NCBI RefSeq assembly: GCF_004116405.1
Contig: NZ_SDIC01000003.1
Location: forward strand, 496,001 to 560,000
DNA: 64,000 nucleotides
Source: Halegenticoccus tardaugens
Lineage (GTDB): Archaea; Halobacteriota; Halobacteria; Halobacteriales; Haloferacaceae
Reading direction: 5' to 3'
Part shown: piece by piece, positions 19,164-28,038 of the stretch
Position numbering within the stretch: the stretch's first letter is position 1
Layout of the letters: each line of letters starts with the position of its first letter
Program-made: the position numbers and the translations under genes
The notes under the pieces: model-generated
Databases searched by the model: none
Seen by the model: only the letters and a program-made list of their open reading frames with translations
What the model was told of the DNA's origin: nothing

Positions 19164-19433
19164 ATGCCGCCCGCGAAGTCGGACACCGAAGCACACCACT
19201 TTTCGTACGCCGAGGAGGGGGAGGTGAGCGTCGACGTCGTCACCGCGGTCGCGGAGGTGATCGGCGACGATCCACTGGAAATGAAACCGTTACGCGACGT
19301 CCTCGATCCGGACGCGCTGGACGAACTGATCCGCTCTATGGCCGACACGGAGGGAACCGTCTCGTTCGAACTGGCGGGGTGCGAAGTCTCCGTCCGCGGC
19401 GACGGCGGCATCGTCGTCTACGACGACTCCTGA
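19164..19433 (+). CDS. HalOD1 output-domain protein
   Basis: An 89-residue stand-alone HalOD1 domain, a haloarchaea-specific module often found at the C-terminus of signalling proteins. Typical pattern: an N-terminal strand, VVTAVAEVIGDDPLEMKPLRDVLDPDALDELI, a short beta hairpin and GTVSFELAGCEVSVRGDGGIVV. It probably acts as a protein-interaction or output partner; no catalytic residues are visible. The last 16 nt overlap the 3' end of the convergent HerA-like ATPase gene. Confidence 0.88.
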   Translation: MPPAKSDTEAHHFSYAEEGEVSVDVVTAVAEVIGDDPLEMKPLRDVLDPDALDELIRSMADTEGTVSFELAGCEVSVRGDGGIVVYDDS

Positions 19434-20563
19434 CGATCGCTCGCCCGCGCGCTCGATCCGCCGTGCGGCGTCTCCCGCTCGCGGATGCGCACCGCGTGAA
19501 CCGTTTCGGTCGCGTCGTCGACGACGAGCGCGTCTCCGACGCGCCGGGGAAGGCGTTCCGCGATCGAGCCGTCGAAATAGACCGGCCGTGCGGTTCCGAG
19601 AGCCTCGACGTCCGCGCCGGCGGTGAGCCGGTGGACGATCACGAGGTCCGCCTGCGAGGTCGCGACGTCGGGGAGCGCGCTCGGTCGCTGCGTCGCGGCG
19701 ACGAGGCTCACCCCCGGCGCGCGCCCCCGCGTGAGCACCGTCCGGAGCGCGCCGTCGGCGACGCCTCCGAAGAACGCGTGCGCCTCGTCGACGAACACCC
19801 ACGGGAGCCGTTCGATCGCGTCGGCGACGCGGGCCTCGTACAACCCGCTCGCGACGGCCGCGCAGACGGCGTTCATCGCGGCGGGCGGCGCGCCGGCGAG
19901 GTCGAGCACCGTCGCCTCGGTGCCGGCGAGATCGGCGGCGCCGAGCCCGTCGGGCGCGAACGCCCCCCACGACGCCGCGAGGCGGAGGTGGTTCTCGACC
20001 ACTCCCCGGGCGGTGCCGTCGGCAGCCGACTCCGCGGCGTACTCGCGCATCCCCGCGAGCGTCTCCCGTTCGGTCGCCGCCCGCCAGACGAGCGCGCCGG
20101 CGGCCCCTTCCGGATCGAGGCTGAGCAACGGCGGCCAGGCCGGCGGCGACAGCGCCGAGGCCCGAACCGTCGGCCGTTCGACGACCGTCGCCGGCACCGC
20201 GTCGCTCGCCGAATCGGCGAGACCGCGGAACGCGCCCATCGGATCGACGACGACCGGCGCGATCCCCGACGCCCGCGCCGTCGCCTCTGCGAGCACGCCC
20301 AGCGTGTGCGACTTGCCCGAGCCGCGCTTGCCGACGACGAGTCCCGCGTGCGGCCGGTCGAGGTCGATCCCGACCGCCGCCCCGTCGCTCCCGTCCCGCG
20401 CCCGGTACGTCCCCAGCCGGCCGGTCGGCAGTTCCGCTCCGAACTCGCTCTCCTTTTCTCCCCTCTCCGTTTTCTTCTCCCCTCGTCCCGTTTCCTCCTC
20501 TCTGTGCCTCGTTTCCGTCTTCCCCAGCCCCGTCTCCTCCGGCGGCCGCCCGAGTACGTGCAC
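19418..20563 (-). CDS. HerA/DUF87-like ATPase
   Basis: A 381-residue P-loop ATPase of the FtsK-HerA superfamily. The Walker A motif VGKRGSGKSHT lies near residue 77-87, Walker B WVFVDEAHAFF near 255-265, and a sensor-like ATQRPSALP follows. A charged, low-complexity N-terminus (about 1-45, rich in E, K, R, G) precedes a short beta domain (GRLGTYRARDG) like the HAS-barrel. Stand-alone DUF87 proteins of this size are common in haloarchaea; HerA itself works with NurA in DNA end resection, but no nurA or mre11/rad50 gene is next to it, so that link is unproved. Downstream neighbour convergent with a 16-nt overlap. Confidence 0.82.
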   Translation of the reverse strand: MHVLGRPPEETGLGKTETRHREEETGRGEKKTERGEKESEFGAELPTGRLGTYRARDGSDGAAVGIDLDRPHAGLVVGKRGSGKSHTLGVLAEATARASGIAPVVVDPMGAFRGLADSASDAVPATVVERPTVRASALSPPAWPPLLSLDPEGAAGALVWRAATERETLAGMREYAAESAADGTARGVVENHLRLAASWGAFAPDGLGAADLAGTEATVLDLAGAPPAAMNAVCAAVASGLYEARVADAIERLPWVFVDEAHAFFGGVADGALRTVLTRGRAPGVSLVAATQRPSALPDVATSQADLVIVHRLTAGADVEALGTARPVYFDGSIAERLPRRVGDALVVDDATETVHAVRIRERETPHGGSSARASDRQESS

Positions 20564-20639
20564 GCTCCGGCCTGGACGCGTGATCCGTCATAACGCTTCG
20601 CCCGTACGTTCAAGTACGAAAACGGGACCACCTCCCGCC

Positions 20640-21083
20640 ATGTTCGATACGTTTCGCAGCGACGAACGGGCCATCGAAGGGCTGCCGATCCGTCTCGTCA
20701 TCGCGCTCGTCGTCGGCGTCGCGAGCCTGAGCGTCATGATGAACATGATCACCGGACTGGAGGGCCTGTCCGTCACGGAACTCGACGCCGATCCCGAACC
20801 GGAGGTCGTCTCGCCCGGCGAGCAAACGCTCGACATCGCGGCCGTCGGCGCGGACGGCGAGCGCGTGGCCGACGCGACCGTCGTCGTGAAGAGCGGTTCG
20901 GCGCGGATCGACGGGATCGAGACGGCGACGACCGGTTCGGACGGCGTCGCGACGGTTCGCGTCGATCCCTCCCTCGGGCCGAACCAGGACGAAGGGACCC
21001 TCTCTGTCGAGATCAAGCCACCGGCCGGGAGCGAGTACGCCGATCGACGTGAGAACGCGGAGGTGCTGGTGATCCGGGAGTGA
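20640..21083 (+). CDS. membrane-anchored haloarchaeal protein with Ig-like domain (DUF7382-like)
   Basis: A 147-residue protein with a single N-terminal hydrophobic segment (about residues 17-41, IRLVIALVVGVASLSVMMNMI) directly after RAIEGLP, then a beta-rich extracellular domain (EVVSPGEQTLDIAAVGADGERVADATVVVKSG) resembling bacterial Ig-like or carboxypeptidase-regulatory folds. The short charged N-terminus before the hydrophobic stretch recalls pilin-like proteins, but I see no clear class III signal cleavage site. Function unknown; probably cell-surface. The ATG at 20640 is chosen since the frame further upstream is antisense to the ATPase gene. Confidence 0.7.
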   Translation: MFDTFRSDERAIEGLPIRLVIALVVGVASLSVMMNMITGLEGLSVTELDADPEPEVVSPGEQTLDIAAVGADGERVADATVVVKSGSARIDGIETATTGSDGVATVRVDPSLGPNQDEGTLSVEIKPPAGSEYADRRENAEVLVIRE

Positions 21084-21089
21084 GCGCGC

Positions 21090-21863
21090 TCAGAGGTGGT
21101 CGTCCCAGTCGACCCAGTCGTATTCCCAGCCCGTTCGGGCGTGCCACCCCATCTCCGCGTACTCGCGGTCCTCCCGTTCGGTGCGATTCCGGGCGACGCC
21201 GTCCGCCTGCTCGCCCTCGACGAGCATCGGATCGAACGCGACCGGTCCGAACGTCTCGACCACGTCGAACGCCGGTGGTCGGTCGGAGGACGATCCGGCC
21301 GCCGTCTGCGCTTCGATGGCGACGAGTGTCTGCTTCGGGCCGCCCTTCGGCATCACGAGTCGCCCCGCGTCTGCGAGCTGGTCGAGCAGCGCGCGCGGGG
21401 GACGAACCGCGGCCGCCTCGACGAGGATGCGGTCGAACGGCGCGTACTCGGGGAGGCCGTTCGCCCCGTCCCGACGGTCGACCAGCACGGCGTCGTACCC
21501 CGCGCTTCGGAGGTTTCGCCGCGCTTCGACCACCACCCGGCGGGCGATGTCCACCGCGTGGACGTTCCGCTCTCCGGCGATTTCGGCGAGTACGGCCGAC
21601 GTGTAGCCGACGCCCGCGCCGACGACGAGCACCTGCTCGCCCGGCTCGGCGGCGAGCGCGTCGAGGAGACGAGCGACCGTGACTGGTGCGAGGACGCGCG
21701 TGCCGGCGTGCTCGTCGTCGCGGTTGTCGTAGGCGCGATCGTCGACGAACTCGTGTCGCGGGACGGTGCGCATCGCGACGTCGACGCGCTCGTCGAGCCG
21801 ACGACCCCCGAACGCGCGTTCGAGGCCGTCGACCATGTCCTCGCGAAGCACCGCGGGGTCCAT
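21090..21863 (-). CDS. protein-L-isoaspartate methyltransferase-like paralogue
   Basis: A 257-residue class I SAM methyltransferase related to Pcm. The SAM loop reads VLVVGAGVGYTSAVLAE, and FDRILVEAAA and GGPKQTLVAIEAQ follow the Pcm plan. However, the region that in Pcm carries the substrate-contacting GQTISxPxxV motif is replaced by EHAGTRVLAPVTVARLL, and the C-terminus has an extra 30-residue tail rich in W, D and E. It may therefore have changed substrate or lost repair activity. The ATG at 21863 is chosen because the product then starts MDPAVLREDMVDGL. The true Pcm gene lies 96 nt upstream in the same direction. Confidence 0.82.
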   Translation of the reverse strand: MDPAVLREDMVDGLERAFGGRRLDERVDVAMRTVPRHEFVDDRAYDNRDDEHAGTRVLAPVTVARLLDALAAEPGEQVLVVGAGVGYTSAVLAEIAGERNVHAVDIARRVVVEARRNLRSAGYDAVLVDRRDGANGLPEYAPFDRILVEAAAVRPPRALLDQLADAGRLVMPKGGPKQTLVAIEAQTAAGSSSDRPPAFDVVETFGPVAFDPMLVEGEQADGVARNRTEREDREYAEMGWHARTGWEYDWVDWDDHL

Positions 21864-21959
21864 GTTTCGGGGTCTGTGCCCGACCGTAATCAACTGTGTG
21901 CTTGGAACTGCCCGTCGCCGTCTTCCGCTCCCCGTTCTCCCGCCTCCGACCAGAGCGCG

Positions 21960-22592
21960 TCAGTCGTCGCGTCGCATGGGGACGAACCGAACGTCGCCGT
22001 GCGTTTCGCGCTCGACGCCCCCGTCGGCGCGGCGACGGAGTCGGACGAGCCGCTGCCGGCTTCGCCCGACCGGTCCGACGAGCGTCCCGCCGGGGCGGAG
22101 CTGCTCGACGAGGGGGTCGGGTATCTCGGGCGGAGCGCAGGTCAGGTACGCCGCGTCGAACGGCGCGCGCTCGACCCACCCCTCGTGGCCGTCGCCGACG
22201 CGGATCGAGACGTCGTATCCGAGGTCGCCGAGTCGGTCCCGCGCGTCCGCGGCCAGCTTCGGGTCGTACTCGACGCTGAAGAGGTTATCGTCGCCGACGA
22301 TCTCGGCCGTCACGGCCGCGTGGTAGCCGCACCCCGTGCCGATCTCCAGCACTCGCTCCCCGGGGTCGGGGGCGAGCAAGTCGGTCATCATTCCGACCAT
22401 GTGGGGCGCGCTGATCGTCTGACCCCCGCCGATGGGGAGCGGTCGGTCCCTGTACGCGGTCTCGCGCCCCTCCGAGGGGACGAACTCGTGTCGCGGGACC
22501 GCTCGGAGGGCCGCGGTCGTCGCGTCTCGCTCGACGACGCCCCGCTCTCGGAGGCGGTCGATCAGTCGGTCGCGCGCGGTCTCGAAGTCCAT
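21960..22592 (-). CDS. pcm: protein-L-isoaspartate O-methyltransferase
   Basis: A 210-residue repair enzyme that methylates isoaspartyl residues in damaged proteins using SAM. Conserved motifs are all present: PRHEFVP near the N-terminus, the substrate loop IGGGQTISAPHMVGMM, SAM motif VLEIGTGCGYHAAV, and GDGHEGWVERAPFDAAYLTCAPPEIPD split by the usual turn. The start at 22592 gives MDFETARDRLIDRL, the usual N-terminus; nine upstream codons are open but not conserved. It is the intact member of a tandem pair. Confidence 0.93.
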   Translation of the reverse strand: MDFETARDRLIDRLRERGVVERDATTAALRAVPRHEFVPSEGRETAYRDRPLPIGGGQTISAPHMVGMMTDLLAPDPGERVLEIGTGCGYHAAVTAEIVGDDNLFSVEYDPKLAADARDRLGDLGYDVSIRVGDGHEGWVERAPFDAAYLTCAPPEIPDPLVEQLRPGGTLVGPVGRSRQRLVRLRRRADGGVERETHGDVRFVPMRRDD

Positions 22593-22667
22593 GGATGGGT
22601 CGGATCGCCCGGGTTCCACCGGGATCGGATCGCTTCGGTCACCTTCCGCGACGTTCGACGGAGCGTC

Positions 22668-23324
22668 TCACCAGGCGGACCACGCGGTGCTCGTCTCGTC
22701 GCGGGCGTACACCCGCTTTGCGTCCTTCGCGAACACCACGTCCCCCTCGTGGTCGAACTTGTCGAACCGGTACCCGCTCGAATCGTCGCGAACGTGGATC
22801 CCCTCCACCTCGAATTTCTCGTCGCCGAACGCCTCGACTTCGCCGACGGTGAACTCGTAGTCGCCGGGCACCTGCACCGTGAGGCTGCGCGTCTCGTCTC
22901 GGCGGCCGTCCTTCGGGTGGACGGTGACGTTGACGCTCACGTTGTCGACCGCGCGCGTCCAGATGGTCCGCACGTCCTCGACCGTCGCCTCGTCGACCCG
23001 GCGGTCCTCGCCGAGGTCGAGCGACGTGATCCGGGCGAGCATGATCGCCTCGGGCGTGTCGACGATGAACTCCTCGCCCACCGCGATGACCTCCTCGGCG
23101 GGCGCGTCGACGGTCGTCGAGACCGACTCGTCGCCCTGCGAGACCACGACGTCCCGCTCTACCGTCGTCTCGCGCTCGACCGACACCTTGTGGACGTGGC
23201 CGCACTCGGTGCATCTGACCGTCGCGTGGCCGCCGCCTCCCTCCTTGAGTACCTCGTGGACCGTCTCCGTCTGCGGCGAGCAGGACGGGCAGACGACTGC
23301 GACCTGCTCTGCGGGTTCGCTCAT
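22668..23324 (-). CDS. HVO_0476-like zinc-ribbon protein
   Basis: A 218-residue protein with an N-terminal zinc ribbon (CPSC ... CTEC, about residues 13-41) and a C-terminal domain rich in beta strands and charged residues. I recognise it as the conserved haloarchaeal family typified by HVO_0476 of Haloferax volcanii. The function is unknown; a nucleic-acid or translation-linked role is often suspected for such ribbons but not shown. The start at 23324 gives MSEPAEQVAVVCPSC. Its neighbours (pcm, aminopeptidase) point loosely to protein quality control. Confidence 0.8.
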   Translation of the reverse strand: MSEPAEQVAVVCPSCSPQTETVHEVLKEGGGGHATVRCTECGHVHKVSVERETTVERDVVVSQGDESVSTTVDAPAEEVIAVGEEFIVDTPEAIMLARITSLDLGEDRRVDEATVEDVRTIWTRAVDNVSVNVTVHPKDGRRDETRSLTVQVPGDYEFTVGEVEAFGDEKFEVEGIHVRDDSSGYRFDKFDHEGDVVFAKDAKRVYARDETSTAWSAW

Positions 23325-23459
23325 GCCTCGGCGTAGCCCGTCCGGGCGTAAAAGTCCGCGCTTCCGTCGGCACCCCCGACGCACGTCTTACGCTCGCGGC
23401 TTCACCGCTCGACACCCGGGAGGTCTACGACCTCCCCTGCTCGCGACCCGTGTCGCTCG

Positions 23460-24422
23460 CTACCGTGGAAGCTCCACTTCCACGCTGTCCGCCCACACGG
23501 TCGGCTCCCGGAGGATGCCGTCGAGATGCAACGGCGCGTCGACGTCGCCGCCGATGCCCGCATCGTCCCCGATGGCGACGTGGACGGTTCCCGCGGCCTT
23601 CTCGTCGAGCAGCACCGACCCCACGAGTTCCTCGACGCCGACGTTGGTCCCGATGCCGAGTTCGGCGAGGTTGTACGCGTCGCGGCCGACCTGTTCCGCG
23701 CCGGCTTCGACCTGCTCGCGCACGGCGTCGTCGTCGATGTCGATCACGTACCCGTCCTCCACCTCGAACCTGAGCTCCTGCCCCTCGTCGAGCAGACCGT
23801 ACGGCATCATCGTCCCGTCGACGACGTACGTCCCGTTCGCCGTCTCGGGACTGACGAACACCTCGCCCGCCGGCAGGTTCGAGAACGCGCCGGGATCGTG
23901 GACCATCCCCGTGTCCGCGAGCCACTCGCGGTCGCCCGGCTCGAACGTGATGTCCGTCCCTCGCGGCGAGGTGACGCGAACCTCCTCCGCGTCCCCGACG
24001 CGTTCGAGCACCGCCGCGCAGTGCTCCGCGATGCTGCGGTAGTCGGCGTCGAGACCGACGACCATTACCTCCTCCGTGATCCCGGGGAGCGTCGCGCCAC
24101 GAGCGCCCGCCTCGTTCGCCGCCCCGCGCGCGCGGGTGTGACTCAGGCTCTTCGTCGTCGGCGCGAGGAAGGCGTCCGCCGCCCTCATCGCCGCCGACAC
24201 GGACGCGGGCGGCTCTTCCCCGTGTTGCGCCCCCGGCGGATACCGGGCGACGACGACGTCGTCCGTGATCTCGCTCGCCGCGTCGTAGAGCGCCTCGCCG
24301 ATGCGCCGGCGCTCGTCGTCCGTGACCACGACGCACGACTCGTCGGATCCCAGATTCAAACACTGGCTCACGGCCGTCTCGGCGGCGTCGCGGAGGGCCG
24401 TCTCGTCGATCCCGTTGCTCAT
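23460..24422 (-). CDS. aminopeptidase, M29-like
   Basis: A 320-residue protein resembling the thermophilic M29 (AmpS/PepS-type) metalloaminopeptidases. Candidate metal ligands fall in the C-terminal half: E in PAGEVFVSPETANG, E in LAELGIGTN, H in GTVHVAIGDD, and H and D in PLHLDG, which fits the two-metal centre of the family. The N-terminal half (about 1-150) is the family's alpha/beta lid. It would trim N-terminal residues from peptides in the cytoplasm. The start at 24422 (MSNGIDETAL) is chosen; the 49 codons further upstream are Pro/Arg-rich and intergenic in character. Confidence 0.82.
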   Translation of the reverse strand: MSNGIDETALRDAAETAVSQCLNLGSDESCVVVTDDERRRIGEALYDAASEITDDVVVARYPPGAQHGEEPPASVSAAMRAADAFLAPTTKSLSHTRARGAANEAGARGATLPGITEEVMVVGLDADYRSIAEHCAAVLERVGDAEEVRVTSPRGTDITFEPGDREWLADTGMVHDPGAFSNLPAGEVFVSPETANGTYVVDGTMMPYGLLDEGQELRFEVEDGYVIDIDDDAVREQVEAGAEQVGRDAYNLAELGIGTNVGVEELVGSVLLDEKAAGTVHVAIGDDAGIGGDVDAPLHLDGILREPTVWADSVEVELPR

Positions 24423-24711
24423 GCGGGACGAACGGGCCGGCGGGGGATTATGTTTTGCCCAATCGACGTCGTCGGCATCGGACGGCGTCGCCGGCGCCGA
24501 GTTCGGGGTCGCCGTCGTCGGAGGCCGTCGAGCGACGCCGAGGGGTCTTGAGGGACGCCGACGGGCCACCGCGACGCGGTTTTCGACCCGCAGCCGGGGA
24601 CTTACCCGTTTTTGGAAAAATACCCGCGGATACTCGGTGCGGAGTTAATTTCTTATTGATTAGACCCGGAATAACTATCTGTCTCGGTGCGGGAGGACAG
24701 AACGAGTGCAA

Positions 24712-25773
24712 ATGATAAAGGTGGGCGTCAACGGATACGGAACGATCGGCAAACGCGTCGCGGACGCGGTCCGAGCCCAGCCCGACATGACGCTGGTCGG
24801 CGTCGCGAAAACCCGACCGAACTACGAGGCGGAGGCGGCGGTACGGAAGGGGTACCCGCTCTACGCGGCCATCCCCGAGCGGTCGGACAGGTTCCGTCGG
24901 GCCGGTATCGACCTCGCCGGCGAGGTGGACGACCTCGTCATCGGGAGCGACGTGATCGTCGACACCACCCCGTCCGGGATCGGCGCGGAGAACCGCGCGC
25001 TGTACGAGCAGTACGACACGCCCGCGATCTTCCAGGGCGGCGAGTCCGCGGACGTCGCCGACGTGAGCTTCAACGCGCGGGCCAGCTACGAGGCGGCCGA
25101 GGGCGCGGACTTCGTCCGCGTCGTCTCCTGCAACACGACCGGTCTCTCCCGGCTCCTCGCCCCGCTCCGCGAGGAGTACGGCGTCGAGAAGGCGCGCGTC
25201 ACCCTAATCCGGCGCGGCGGTGACCCCGGACAGGTCGACCGCGGTCCGATCAACGACATCCTCCCGGACCCGGTGACGGTTCCCTCGCACCACGGCCCCG
25301 ACGTGAACACGATCTTTCCCGACCTCGACATCGACACCGTGGGCGTGAAGGTGCCGGCGACGCTCATGCACCTCCACAGCGTCAACGTCACGCTCGGGGA
25401 GTCGCCCGACGCCGACGACGTGAAGGCGCTGCTCGACGCCGAGTCGCGGCTGTTTCTCGTCCCCGACGAGGCGCGGATCGACGGAACGGGGAAGCTCAAG
25501 GAGTTCGCGATGGACACCGGTCGCCCGCGCGGCGACCTCTGGGAGAACTGCATCTGGGAGGAGTCGATCTCGACGGTGGGCGACGATCTGTACCTCTTCC
25601 AGTCGATCCACCAGGAGAGCGACGTCATCCCGGAGAACGTCGACGCGATCCGCGCCATCGCCGGTCGGGAGTCGCGGGCCGACAGCATGGCGACGACCGA
25701 CGAGCGCCTCGGCGTCGGCCTCGAAAGCCTGTTCCGCGGCCCGCGCCAGCGGGTCGTTCCGGCCGACGACTGA
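24712..25773 (+). CDS. gapII: type II (archaeal) glyceraldehyde-3-phosphate dehydrogenase
   Basis: A 353-residue NAD(P)-dependent enzyme of the archaeal type II family, unrelated in detail to the type I enzyme encoded at 29306-30361. Rossmann motif [15 protein letters not shown] at the N-terminus, catalytic C140 in [11 protein letters not shown], and [14 protein letters not shown]. In Haloferax volcanii the type II enzyme has been assigned to gluconeogenesis, and that is inferred here. The family N-terminus [10 protein letters not shown] supports the ATG at 24712. A GTG at 24706 adds two residues and has the better spacing (9 nt) from GGAGG at 24692-24696, so it may be the real start. An AT-rich stretch (24645-24675) holds the promoter. 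Confidence 0.93.
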   Translation: MIKVGVNGYGTIGKRVADAVRAQPDMTLVGVAKTRPNYEAEAAVRKGYPLYAAIPERSDRFRRAGIDLAGEVDDLVIGSDVIVDTTPSGIGAENRALYEQYDTPAIFQGGESADVADVSFNARASYEAAEGADFVRVVSCNTTGLSRLLAPLREEYGVEKARVTLIRRGGDPGQVDRGPINDILPDPVTVPSHHGPDVNTIFPDLDIDTVGVKVPATLMHLHSVNVTLGESPDADDVKALLDAESRLFLVPDEARIDGTGKLKEFAMDTGRPRGDLWENCIWEESISTVGDDLYLFQSIHQESDVIPENVDAIRAIAGRESRADSMATTDERLGVGLESLFRGPRQRVVPADD

Positions 25774-25789
25774 TCCCCCGTCGCGTCGG

Positions 25790-26290
25790 CTAGCCTAGCC
25801 TGCGGTGCGTCACCGCGTCGGTTCCCGCGCGTTCGGTGTCGATCGTCGCGACGTGGAACGCGTCGTCGGCGTCCGGGATCGGCAACCCGCCGGGGTTGAC
25901 GCGGATCGTCTCCCCGCGTTTTTCGACCGCGCGCTCGTGGGTGTGGCCGTGCAGGACGTAGTCGTAGTCGCCGCAGTCCGCCAGGGCGTTCCGCAGGACG
26001 GCGTTCGTCCCGTGGTAGGCTGCCACCGAGACGCCGCCGAAGTCGAGCGCCCCGCACTGTCCGAGGTAGGTGCCGAACGACTCGACCGTCGACCGGAGCG
26101 CCCACTCCCCGTCGTTGTTGCCACGGACGTAGTAGAAGTCGAACGACGAGTCGAACGGCCCCACAGAGAAGGGCGCGACCGCGTCGCCGCAGTGGATCAC
26201 CGCTTCCACGCCCTCGTCTTCGAAGAACTCCACCGCCGCCTCGACCAGGTCGAGGTTGTCGTGGGTGTCGGAAACGACGCCGAGTTGCAT
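25790..26290 (-). CDS. YfcE/MJ0936-type phosphodiesterase
   Basis: A 166-residue metallophosphoesterase of the single-domain YfcE/MJ0936 family. All metal-binding motifs are visible: SDTHDN (residues 7-12), GDAVAPF (from 35), GNNDGEW (from 57), the AYHGT histidine and GHTHE near 115. Members hydrolyse phosphodiester model substrates; the natural substrate is unknown. The product starts directly with MQLGVVSDTHDN, so the start is secure. It converges on gapII with a 16-nt gap. Confidence 0.92.
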   Translation of the reverse strand: MQLGVVSDTHDNLDLVEAAVEFFEDEGVEAVIHCGDAVAPFSVGPFDSSFDFYYVRGNNDGEWALRSTVESFGTYLGQCGALDFGGVSVAAYHGTNAVLRNALADCGDYDYVLHGHTHERAVEKRGETIRVNPGGLPIPDADDAFHVATIDTERAGTDAVTHRRLG

Positions 26291-26384
26291 ACGTCCCGTT
26301 CGGTCGCCCGCGACAAGAAGGTGGTCGGCGAGCGGAGCGGCGGTCGACCGGAGAGGGCCGAATGGGCTGAAACCGAACGCTCGA

Positions 26385-26756
26385 TCAGGCCTCGTACTCG
26401 CAGAAGCCGAGTCGGTTGCCGTCGACGTCCTGGAAGGTGAAAAACCGAATTCCGGGGGCTGCCTCGACTGGCGAGACCTCGACGCCCCGCGACGTCAGCG
26501 TCTCGTGTGTCGCCTCGATGTCGTCGGTGAAGAAGTTGAACCGCTGGTGACCGTCGCGGTCGTCCGACGGGTCGTCATCGCGAACGAGCGTCAGCGGCGT
26601 CTCCCCGACCTCGATGGCCGCGTAGCCGGCGTCGTCATCGCGCCACCGCACGTCGAAGCCGAAGACCTCGACGTACCAGTCGACGGCAGTTCCGAAGCGG
26701 GCGACCGGCAGGAAGACGGTGTCGATACGCGGCGAGAGCGGGGTTTCGTCCGTCAT
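26385..26756 (-). CDS. VOC-family (glyoxalase-like) protein
   Basis: A 123-residue protein with the beta-alpha-beta-beta-beta repeats of the vicinal oxygen chelate fold: RIDTVFLPVARFGTAVDWYVEVFGFDV in the first module and FFTDDIEATHETLTSRGVEV then RFFTFQDVDGNRLGFCEY in the second. The terminal glutamate-like position (FCEYEA) and an internal H might serve as metal ligands, but the set is not complete enough to predict lyase, dioxygenase or resistance activity. It lies between the phosphodiesterase and pgk in the same orientation, about 60-95 nt from each, so an operon is possible. Confidence 0.8.
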   Translation of the reverse strand: MTDETPLSPRIDTVFLPVARFGTAVDWYVEVFGFDVRWRDDDAGYAAIEVGETPLTLVRDDDPSDDRDGHQRFNFFTDDIEATHETLTSRGVEVSPVEAAPGIRFFTFQDVDGNRLGFCEYEA

Positions 26757-26814
26757 CGGGACGGTCGACGCCCGCAGACGCGATAAAGCTACGTCGGACC
26801 GAGCGTCGGATTCG

Positions 26815-28038
26815 TCACGCGCTCTCGGCGGCGCGTTCGAGCACCTCCACCCCCACCAGCGGCTCGCCCGTCAGCGCCCGGATGTACGCCCCGCCGGCGA
26901 TCGAGACGTGCGAGAAGTCGTCCTCGTCGAGTCCGTACAGTTCGATCGCGCGCGAGGTGTCGCCGCCGCCGACGACGGAGAAGCAGTCGGTCTCGGCGAT
27001 CGCTTCGAGCACGCCGACGGTGCCCTCCTTGAACCGCTCGTCCTCGAAGACGCCGAGCGCGCCCTTGACGAACACGGCGGCCGAGTCGCGGACGATCGAC
27101 TCGTACGCCTCGACGGTTCCGGTGCCCACGTCGAGGTACGCTTCGGTCTTCTCGTCGATCTCCGCCACCTCGCGCTCGGCGCGCTCGCCGGCGTCGTCCT
27201 CGTAGGCGAGGTCGACCGCGAGGCGGATCTCGTCGCCGCGCTCGTCGAGGAGCGACTCGATCGTCCCGTGGTTCTTCTCCCACTGCTCGTCGAAGAGGTC
27301 CATGTCGTCGACGTCGTACCCGACCTCGCGGCCCGCGGCGCGGAGGAACAACTCGCCGGCGACGCCGCCGAGACAGAACGTGTCGACCGTGTCGCCGAGG
27401 TTGTTCATCACGTCGATCACGTCCGTCGCCTTCGTCCCGCCGACGACCATCGTCACGTCGCCGTCGAACTCCCGCCCCGAGATGCTCGTGTTCGCCTCGT
27501 ACTCGGTTTCCATCACGCGCCCGGCGTAGGCGGGGAGCACGAGCGGGAAGCCGACGAGCGATGCGTGCGCCCGGTGGGCCGCGGAGTACGCGTCGTTGAC
27601 GTACGCGTCGAACTCCGGCGCGAGGGTTTGCACGAAGTCGCTTTCGGCGTGTTCTTCGGGCTCCTTCTCGGGGAGTTCGTTGTCGGCCATCCGGACGTTG
27701 TCGAGCAGCAGCGCCTCGCCCGCGTCGAGATCGCGGATCGCGTCGACGGCTTTCTCGCCGTAGACGTCGTCGGCGAAACCGATCTCCCGGCCGACGTGTT
27801 CGCCGAGGATCTCGGCGTGCTGGTCGAGCGAGACGAAGTCGTCGCGGCCCGGTCGGCTCTGGTGGGCCAGCAGGACGACCCGGTGGTCGTCGTCGAGGAG
27901 TTCCCGCACCGTCGCCGCGTGCCGGGAGAAGCGGCGGTTGTCCTGCACCGCGCCGTCCTCGACCGGGGAGTTGAGGTCGAGGCGGACGAGGACGCGCCGT
28001 CCGGGTTCGAGGTCGTCGAGCGTTTTGAATGATGCCAT
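26815..28038 (-). CDS. pgk: phosphoglycerate kinase
   Basis: A 407-residue enzyme interconverting 1,3-bisphosphoglycerate and 3-phosphoglycerate. Characteristic motifs are RVLVRLDLNSPVEDG (substrate-binding DxNxP), LLAHQSRPGR, LLDNVRMADNE, and near the C-terminus FSVVGGGDTSRAIELYG and HVSIAGGAYIRALTGE, the nucleotide-binding part. It is typical of archaeal PGK with haloarchaeal acidity. Gene order gapII, pgk and gapI around it joins the steps of lower glycolysis. A possible TATA (minus-strand tctaag, 28067-28072) sits about 30 nt upstream of the ATG. Confidence 0.97.
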   Translation of the reverse strand: MASFKTLDDLEPGRRVLVRLDLNSPVEDGAVQDNRRFSRHAATVRELLDDDHRVVLLAHQSRPGRDDFVSLDQHAEILGEHVGREIGFADDVYGEKAVDAIRDLDAGEALLLDNVRMADNELPEKEPEEHAESDFVQTLAPEFDAYVNDAYSAAHRAHASLVGFPLVLPAYAGRVMETEYEANTSISGREFDGDVTMVVGGTKATDVIDVMNNLGDTVDTFCLGGVAGELFLRAAGREVGYDVDDMDLFDEQWEKNHGTIESLLDERGDEIRLAVDLAYEDDAGERAEREVAEIDEKTEAYLDVGTGTVEAYESIVRDSAAVFVKGALGVFEDERFKEGTVGVLEAIAETDCFSVVGGGDTSRAIELYGLDEDDFSHVSIAGGAYIRALTGEPLVGVEVLERAAESA

